From positions 1 through 17,095 of the forward strand of contig URLG01000055.1 of assembly GCA_900548535.1 (NCBI GenBank): a stretch of 17,095 bases of DNA. Reading direction: 5' to 3'. A program made the position numbers and the translations under genes. Positions 14,828 through 17,095 of the stretch are shown here, piece after piece; within the stretch, counting starts at the first letter, position 1; every line of letters starts with the position of its first letter. Below the pieces are notes generated by a model. It saw only the letters and a program-made list of their open reading frames with translations. It was not told where the DNA came from and did no database searches. Source of the DNA: Candidatus Segatella intestinihominis. Its GTDB lineage: Bacteria; Bacteroidota; Bacteroidia; Bacteroidales; Bacteroidaceae.

Positions 14828-15577
14828 ATGATAAAGAAGATTTTAGTTTCTCAGCCAAAACCAGCAAGTGAGAAATCACCTTACTACGACATCCAGAAAG
14901 AAATGGGAGTTGAGTGCGTATTCCGCCCATTCTTCAAGGTAGAGGGACTTACAGCGAAGGAATTCCGTCAGCAGAAGATTAATTTGCTTGACTATACTGC
15001 AGTCGTTTTTACATCGCGTCACGCAGTGGACAACTATTTTAAGTTGGCAAAGGAGATGCGCATCACCATCCCTGAGGACATGAAGTATTTTTGTGTCATT
15101 GAGACGATTGCCCTCTATATCCAAAAGTATGTACAGTATCGCAAGCGCAAGGTGTTCTTTGGCGAGACTGGTAAGATAGATGGCTTGATGGCACAAATGA
15201 CTCGCCACAAGAATGAGAAGTATCTCGTTCCATTGAGCAGTGTTCATAATGATGATATTGCTAATCTTCTTGATGAGAAGAAACTGCATCACACTGAGTG
15301 CGTGATGTATCGCACAGTGAGCAATGATTTCTCTGAGGAGGAGGTGAAGAACTTCGATTATGATATGATGGTGTTCTTCAGCCCTACTGGTGTGAAGGCT
15401 CTCAAGAAGAACTTCCCTGATTTCAAGCAGGGCGATATTGCATTGGCTGCTTTTGGTGAAGCTACTGCCAAAACCGTGGCTGATGAAGGACTGCGCCTTG
15501 ACTTGGCTGCTCCTAGCAAGGAGTTCCCATCTATGACAGGTGCGCTGAAAGACTATCTGAAACGTCATAACAAGTAG
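14828..15577 (+). CDS. hemD: HemD-like protein (uroporphyrinogen-III synthase family)
   Basis: The 249-residue product has the two-lobe HemD outline. IKKILVSQPKPAS opens lobe one; DYTAVVFTSRHAVDNYFKLA is the first conserved block; FFGETGKIDGLMAQM and KYLVPLSSVHNDDIANLLDEKK belong to lobe two; DMMVFFSPTGVKALKKNF and IALAAFGEATAKTVADEGL form the last conserved block with the (F/S)SPxG(V/A) motif. True HemD closes hydroxymethylbilane to uroporphyrinogen III. The family is very divergent and many Bacteroidota of this group are heme-dependent, so catalytic function is not certain. It is 6 bases after the DUF4271-like gene and 23 bases before rnpA, in the same operon. Confidence 0.8.
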   Translation: MIKKILVSQPKPASEKSPYYDIQKEMGVECVFRPFFKVEGLTAKEFRQQKINLLDYTAVVFTSRHAVDNYFKLAKEMRITIPEDMKYFCVIETIALYIQKYVQYRKRKVFFGETGKIDGLMAQMTRHKNEKYLVPLSSVHNDDIANLLDEKKLHHTECVMYRTVSNDFSEEEVKNFDYDMMVFFSPTGVKALKKNFPDFKQGDIALAAFGEATAKTVADEGLRLDLAAPSKEFPSMTGALKDYLKRHNK

Positions 15578-15600
15578 AAAACAAGTTAAAGTAATAATTG

Positions 15601-16047
15601 ATGTCAATTAACAAGGTATATACATTTGCTAAGGAAGAGCATCTTTGCCGACTGGCATATATAGAGCAGCTCTTTTCTGGTCAGGCTGAAACTTTCATGG
15701 TTTGGCCAGTGAGAATGATATGCCTATTGGTTGATAAGAAGAGTGAGAGCGATGCTGCGACACAAGTAATGGTTAGTGTGTCTAAAAGATACTTTAAGCA
15801 TGCTGTGGATCGCAATCGTGTAAAGCGACAGTTGCGTGAGAGCTTTCGGCTCAACAGGCTGGACCTAATGGAATGGCTGCAACAGCATCCACAGAAACAA
15901 CTCTGGGTGGCTTTTGTTTGGCAGGACGAGAAACTGCATGATTCTGCTGATGTGAAAAAGGCAATAGTAAAACTCTTGGGCCAGTTGACTGATAGACTGA
16001 CTCCAGAAGGTATTCTTAAGCCTAAGAACAAAAAGAGCAAATCATGA
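15601..16047 (+). CDS. rnpA: Ribonuclease P protein component
   Basis: The 148-residue basic protein binds the RNase P RNA and aids 5' maturation of tRNA. The family motif is complete: SVSKRYFKHAVDRNRVKRQLRESFR (residues 61-85 with Arg71, Asn72, Arg73 and the Lys75/Arg76/Arg79 face). The N-terminal part KVYTFAKEEHLCRLAYIEQLF is a divergent form of the usual KxxRLxxxxxF opening. It ends in a lysine-rich tail KPKNKKSKS. The ATG at 15601 is chosen over the TTG at 15598. The usual partner rpmH is not here; rnpA follows a HemD-like gene and overlaps yidD by four bases (ATGA at 16044-16047). Confidence 0.93.
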   Translation: MSINKVYTFAKEEHLCRLAYIEQLFSGQAETFMVWPVRMICLLVDKKSESDAATQVMVSVSKRYFKHAVDRNRVKRQLRESFRLNRLDLMEWLQQHPQKQLWVAFVWQDEKLHDSADVKKAIVKLLGQLTDRLTPEGILKPKNKKSKS

Positions 16048-16298
16048 TGCAGGTGTTTCGTCTGTTGATGAATGGAGTGCGCCAATTACTTATATGGGTA
16101 TTGGTGTTGCCTATACTTTTTTATCAAAAGTGTATCACTCCCTATACTCCGCCTTCGTGTCGCTTTCAGCCTACTTGCTCGGAATATGCAAGACAAGCCA
16201 TCTTGAAGCATGGACCCTTTAAGGGACTAGCTTTAGCGATATGGCGCATCTTGAGATGCAATCCATGGGGTGGTTCGGGCTATGACCCCGTACCGTAA
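16044..16298 (+). CDS. yidD: Membrane protein insertion efficiency factor YidD
   Basis: The 84-residue protein has the full YidD signature: an N-terminal amphipathic/hydrophobic helix (about 12-28), then YQKCITPYTPPSCRFQPTCSEYA with three conserved cysteines (30, 39, 45), then GLALAIWRILRCNPWGGSGYDPVP. YidD is thought to aid insertion of inner-membrane proteins through YidC/Sec. Start is at 16044 or 16047, both ATG; the overlap with the rnpA stop suggests coupled translation, which keeps the widespread rnpA-yidD pairing. No yidC is in the window. Confidence 0.96.
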   Translation: MMQVFRLLMNGVRQLLIWVLVLPILFYQKCITPYTPPSCRFQPTCSEYARQAILKHGPFKGLALAIWRILRCNPWGGSGYDPVP

Positions 16299-16308
16299 GT
16301 TTCCGACT

Positions 16309-16329
16309 ATGTGTTGGGCCCCTTCACAT
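16309..16329. repeat. Imperfect palindrome between yidD and tyrS
   Basis: ATGTG at 16309-16313 mirrors CACAT at 16325-16329, and GGG at 16316-16318 mirrors CCC at 16320-16322, with a T-T mismatch pair on each side. No T-run follows, so it is not an intrinsic terminator. It could be a protein site or chance. Confidence 0.35.
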
Positions 16330-16331
16330 AT

Positions 16332-16348
16332 TATATAATATAATAAAG
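16332..16348 (+). repeat. AT-rich leader motif before tyrS
   Basis: TATATAATATAATAAAG differs at one base from TATATAATATAATAAGG at 1743-1759 before porG. It ends 11 bases before the tyrS ATG at 16360. Confidence 0.5.
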
Positions 16349-16359
16349 AATCACATTCG

Positions 16360-17095
16360 ATGGCAAAAAATTTTGTTGAAGAATTGAAATGGCGTGGTAT
16401 GCTGGCTCAGATGATGCCAGGTACTGAGGAATATCTCAACACCCACATGGTGTCTGCCTATCTCGGAACTGACCCTACTGCAGACTCTCTGCACATTGGT
16501 CACCTTTGCGGTATCATGATGTTGCGTCACTTGCAGCGTTGTGGTCATAAGCCATATTTGCTCGTAGGAGGTGCTACAGGTATGATTGGCGACCCTTCTG
16601 GCAAGAGCCAGGAGCGTAATCTGCTCGACTCTGAGACTCTCTATCATAACCAGGAAGCTATCAAGAAGCAGGTGGCTAAGTTCCTCGACTTCGATGGCTC
16701 TGAGCCTAACAAGGCTGAGATGGTCAACAACTACGACTGGATGAAGGACTTCACCTTCCTCGACTTTGCTCGTGAGGTGGGTAAGCACATTACCGTCAAC
16801 TATATGATGGCTAAGGACAGCGTGCAGAAGCGCTTGAACGGTGAGGCTCGTGATGGTTTGTCATTCACAGAGTTCACTTACCAGTTGCTTCAGGGTTACG
16901 ACTTCCTCTATCAGTATCAGAAGTATGGCGTTCGCCTTCAGCTTGGTGGTAACGACCAGTGGGGTAACATGACTACCGGTACTGAGTTGATTCACCGTAC
17001 ATTAGGTAACGATGCAGAGTGCTTCTGCCTCACTTGTCCTTTGATTACCAAGGCAGACGGCAAGAAGTTCGGTAAGACAGAGAGCGGTAACATCT
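16360..17095 (+). CDS. tyrS: Tyrosyl-tRNA synthetase, 5' part
   Basis: Open at the window end; 245 codons plus one base are present of an expected 400-430. The enzyme charges tRNA-Tyr. The reading frame holds the class I features of TyrRS: YLGTDPTADSLHIGHL (the HIGH motif is exact at 45-48), GGATGMIGDPSGKSQERNL, FTYQLLQGYDFLYQY, QLGGNDQWGNMTTG, and the KMSKS-equivalent KFGKTESGN at the very end. The start at 16360 gives MAKNFVEELKWRGML, a normal N-terminus for this type. The AT-rich leader motif lies just upstream. Confidence 0.97.
   Translation, partial: MAKNFVEELKWRGMLAQMMPGTEEYLNTHMVSAYLGTDPTADSLHIGHLCGIMMLRHLQRCGHKPYLLVGGATGMIGDPSGKSQERNLLDSETLYHNQEAIKKQVAKFLDFDGSEPNKAEMVNNYDWMKDFTFLDFAREVGKHITVNYMMAKDSVQKRLNGEARDGLSFTEFTYQLLQGYDFLYQYQKYGVRLQLGGNDQWGNMTTGTELIHRTLGNDAECFCLTCPLITKADGKKFGKTESGNI

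Overview
The window looks like a chromosomal housekeeping segment from a member of the Bacteroidota, most likely a Prevotellaceae species (Prevotella/Segatella type). The reasons are the gene content and order (lipoprotein, PorG-like barrel, uppS, bamA, three Skp/OmpH genes, murI), lineage-restricted families (DUF6242-like, DUF6089-like, DUF4271-like), promoters that fit the Bacteroidota -7 consensus TAnnTTTG, and mostly weak Shine-Dalgarno sequences. The genus is inferred, not proven. There is no phage, transposon, CRISPR array, defence island, tRNA or rRNA that I can recognise.

Layout. 1-214: the 3' end of a probable ATP-dependent PEP carboxykinase gene and a strong terminator. 355-8622: an envelope-biogenesis cluster on the + strand. 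It holds a predicted surface lipoprotein with Asp-box repeats, a PorG/DUF6089-like outer-membrane barrel, UppS (undecaprenyl-PP synthase), BamA, three tandem Skp/OmpH periplasmic chaperones and MurI (glutamate racemase). 8653-10253: rbfA (ribosome maturation) and a LolC/E-type permease, closed by a two-way terminator. 10327-11389 (- strand): aroQ followed by an O-methyltransferase gene. 11455-12369: xerD, divergent from aroQ with interleaved promoters. 12515-17095: metK, a DUF4271-like membrane protein, a HemD-like protein, rnpA, yidD and the 5' part of tyrS.

How the genes fit together. UppS and MurI supply the lipid carrier precursor and D-glutamate for peptidoglycan. BamA and the Skp-like proteins carry and insert outer-membrane barrels. 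PorG and the lipoprotein are probable clients or partners at the outer membrane, and the Lol-type permease releases lipoproteins. The cluster is tightly packed, with 4-base ATGA overlaps at porG/uppS, ompH3/murI and rnpA/yidD.

I found no obviously new enzyme system. The least explained signals are non-coding: an inverted array of GTTCAAA heptads between bamA and the first ompH gene; an identical 19-bp AT-rich leader in front of bamA and the third ompH gene, with close relatives before porG and tyrS; and an extended promoter motif TAnnTTTGCA shared by five start regions. No gene-free stretch exceeds 300 bases. The longest (108-354) holds a terminator, a promoter candidate and a very short possible leader ORF.
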